A stretch of DNA of 14,640 bases from an uncultured Clostridia bacterium. GTDB taxonomy: Bacteria > Bacillota > Clostridia > TANB77 > CAG-508. The stretch covers positions 3,277 to 17,916 of the forward strand of contig CAQYCU010000028.1 in the NCBI GenBank assembly GCA_948919095.1, read 5' to 3'. Below, piece after piece: positions 12,838 through 14,640 of the stretch. The notes under the pieces were generated by a model. The model was not told the origin of the DNA. It did no database searches and was given only the letters and a program-made list of their open reading frames with translations. Every line of letters starts with the position of its first letter. The stretch's first letter is position 1. A program made the translations under genes and the position numbers.

Positions 12838-14640
12838 TTAGTTCTCTTTTTTTGCCTTAGAAGCAACTATTGTATCAAGAACTGATTTTGGAACTTCTTC
12901 ATAGTGTGAAGGTTCCATAGAGTATGTTCCTCTACCTTGTGTTTTTGAACGTAAGTCTGTTGCATAACCAAACATTTCAGATAATGGAATAAATCCTCTT
13001 ACTATTTGGTTTCCTGCTCTAGCTTCCATTCCTTCCATTCTACCACGTCTTGAGTTTATATCTCCTATAACGTCTCCCATATATTCTTCTGGAACTGTTA
13101 CTTCAACTCTCATTATTGGCTCTAGTAAAACTGATTTTGCTTGCTTACATCCTTCTTTGAATGCCATTGATGCTGCTACTTTGAATGCCATTTCTGATGA
13201 GTCAACTTCGTGGTATGAACCATCAACTAATGTACATTTGAAGTCTATTACTGGATATCCAGCAAGTATTCCTGATAATGCAGCTTCTCTCATACCTTCT
13301 TCAACTGGTTTAATATATTCTTTTGGTACTGCACCACCAACAATTTTGTTTTCAAATTGTATTCCTGAACCTGGTTCTAATGGTTCCATATCAAACCATA
13401 CGTCACCATATTGACCATGTCCACCTGATTGACGAACGAATTTTCCTTGAACATGTACTTTGTTTCTAATTGTTTCTTTGTATGAAACTTGTGGTTTACC
13501 TTCAGTACATTCAACTTTAAATTCTCTTTTTAATCTATCAACGATAATGTCAAGGTGTAGTTCTCCCATTCCTGCTATAATTGTTTGTCCAGAGTCTTTG
13601 TCTGTCCATGTTTTGAATGTTGGATCTTCTTCAGCTAGTTTTCCTAAAGCTACTCCTAGTTTTTCACTATTTGCTTTATCTTTAGGCTCTATAGCTATAT
13701 CAATAACTGGTTCTGGGAATTCCATTGATTCTAGTATTACTGGATGGTCTAAATCACATAATGTATCTCCTGTTGATACATCTTTTAAACCTACTGCTGC
13801 TGCAATGTCTCCAGCATATACTTTTTCAATATCTTGTCTATGGTTTGCATGCATTAGAAGTATTCTTCCTATTCTATCCTTCTTGTCCTTTGTTGCATTT
13901 AGGATAGTTGAACCTGTATCACAAGTTCCTGAATATACTCTAAAGAAGCAAAGTTTTCCAACAAATGGGTCAGTCATTATCTTGAATGCTAATGCTGAGA
14001 ATGGTTCTGTGTCAGATGTTTTTCTAGTTACTTCATTTCCTGCTTCATCAATACCTTTAACATCTTCGATATCAATCGGTGCTGGTAAGTAATCAACTAT
14101 TGCATCTAGTAATTCTTGTACACCTTTGTTTTTATATGATGAACCACAAACTACTGGAACTACAGCGTTTGAAATTGTTCCTTTTCTTAGTCCAAGTTTA
14201 ATTTCTTCCTCTGTAAGTTCTTCTCCATCTAAGTATTTCATCATTAATTCATCATCTTGCTCAGCTGCTGCTTCAAGCATTGCTGCTCTATATGTTTTGG
14301 CGTCTTCTAACATGTCTGCTGGTATGTCTGTTTCTGTTATTTCTTTTCCTTGGTCTTCATTCTTTTGAACGAATGCTTTCATTTTGATTAGGTCTACAAT
14401 TCCCTGGAATTCATCTTCTTTACCAACTGGTAATTGAATTGGAACTGGATTACATCCTAATCTATCTTTCATTTGCTCAACACAATCATAGAAGTCAGCA
14501 CCTGTTACGTCCATTTTATTTACATATGCCATTCTTGGTACTTTGTATTTATCAGCTTGTCTCCAAACTGTTTCTGATTGTGGTTGAACTCCACCTTTAG
14601 CTGCTAAAACTAGAACTGAACCATCAAGTACTCTTAATGA
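12838..14640 (-). CDS. fusA: Translation elongation factor EF-G, C-terminal 600 residues
   Basis: EF-G is the GTPase that drives ribosomal translocation and, with ribosome recycling factor, subunit splitting. The frame is open through the right edge, so the 5' end is missing. An internal ATG at 14532 is not the start: the 36 codons before it read SLRVLDGSVLVL...GGVQPQSETVWRQ, a classic EF-G segment. The visible 600 residues include the end of the G domain with NKMD (visible 41-44) and CGSSYKNKG, domain II (ALAFKIMTDPFVGKLCFFRVYSG), and domain III with MGELHLDIIVDRLKREF. Domain IV contains HGQYGDVWF and the DGSYHEVDSSEMAFK loop, and domain V ends in SMEPSHYEEVP. About 90 N-terminal residues, with the P-loop and switch regions, lie outside. 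It belongs to the str operon with tuf downstream. Nothing suggests a paralogue such as a ribosomal protection protein. Confidence 0.97.
   Translation of the reverse strand, partial: SLRVLDGSVLVLAAKGGVQPQSETVWRQADKYKVPRMAYVNKMDVTGADFYDCVEQMKDRLGCNPVPIQLPVGKEDEFQGIVDLIKMKAFVQKNEDQGKEITETDIPADMLEDAKTYRAAMLEAAAEQDDELMMKYLDGEELTEEEIKLGLRKGTISNAVVPVVCGSSYKNKGVQELLDAIVDYLPAPIDIEDVKGIDEAGNEVTRKTSDTEPFSALAFKIMTDPFVGKLCFFRVYSGTCDTGSTILNATKDKKDRIGRILLMHANHRQDIEKVYAGDIAAAVGLKDVSTGDTLCDLDHPVILESMEFPEPVIDIAIEPKDKANSEKLGVALGKLAEEDPTFKTWTDKDSGQTIIAGMGELHLDIIVDRLKREFKVECTEGKPQVSYKETIRNKVHVQGKFVRQSGGHGQYGDVWFDMEPLEPGSGIQFENKIVGGAVPKEYIKPVEEGMREAALSGILAGYPVIDFKCTLVDGSYHEVDSSEMAFKVAASMAFKEGCKQAKSVLLEPIMRVEVTVPEEYMGDVIGDINSRRGRMEGMEARAGNQIVRGFIPLSEMFGYATDLRSKTQGRGTYSMEPSHYEEVPKSVLDTIVASKAKKEN

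Noticed and set aside
13460..14092. A 210-codon open frame on the plus strand opposite fusA.
   Set aside because: It is antisense to highly conserved EF-G coding sequence and has a Ser-rich translation with no domain; it is a codon-bias shadow.
1..14640. CRISPR arrays, tRNA or rRNA genes, insertion sequences, phage or toxin-antitoxin systems.
   Set aside because: No regularly spaced direct repeats, no cloverleaf or rRNA-like segments, and no transposase, integrase or recognisable defence protein were seen on either strand.

Overview
The window reads as a chromosomal stretch from a low-GC Gram-positive bacterium, most likely a clostridial member of the Bacillota. Evidence is the strong A/T bias with A/T-ending codons, AGGAGG-type ribosome binding sites, TTGACA/TATAAT-type promoters, and the gene set: fusA-tuf, a ClpE-type ATPase, pgsA, mltG, comEC and a BofC-like protein that hints at a sporulating lineage. 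The first ~360 bases differ: about 50% GC by hand count with many C/G-ending codons. They look like transferred DNA or a contig join.

Layout, left to right. (1) 3-362 (+): the 3' end of a secreted protein with a copper-amine-oxidase-N / stalk-type domain, cut by the left edge, followed by a perfect 21-bp hairpin. (2) 487-2555 (-): an M23 peptidoglycan endopeptidase and a membrane-anchored protein with an RsiV/PdaC-like ectodomain, each with its own promoter. (3) 2773-5828 (+): a ClpE-like double AAA+ unfoldase with an N-terminal zinc finger, then pgsA, ending in two related hairpins. (4) 5940-11126 (-): in transcription order an SH3b-repeat exported protein, comEC, mltG and a BofC-like membrane protein. 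(5) 11340-11393 (+): a possible 17-residue peptide gene with a promoter, ribosome binding site and terminator. (6) 11448-14640 (-): tuf and the C-terminal 600 residues of EF-G (fusA, cut by the right edge), the end of a str operon.

Functionally the window mixes core translation (EF-G, EF-Tu), cell-envelope metabolism (M23 peptidase, MltG transglycosylase, PgsA lipid synthase, SH3b wall-binding protein), protein quality control (ClpE-like) and DNA uptake (ComEC). Good sigma-A-type promoters can be placed by eye for six genes (M23, RsiV-like, clpE, mltG, SH3b, tuf) and for the small plus-strand unit.

I found no CRISPR array, tRNA, rRNA, insertion sequence, phage gene or coherent novel multi-gene system. 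The observations most worth checking are small: the composition break, the 17-codon gene beside tuf, a hairpin that buries the ribosome binding site of the BofC-like gene, a probable non-ATG start for the M23 peptidase, and paired hairpins after pgsA.
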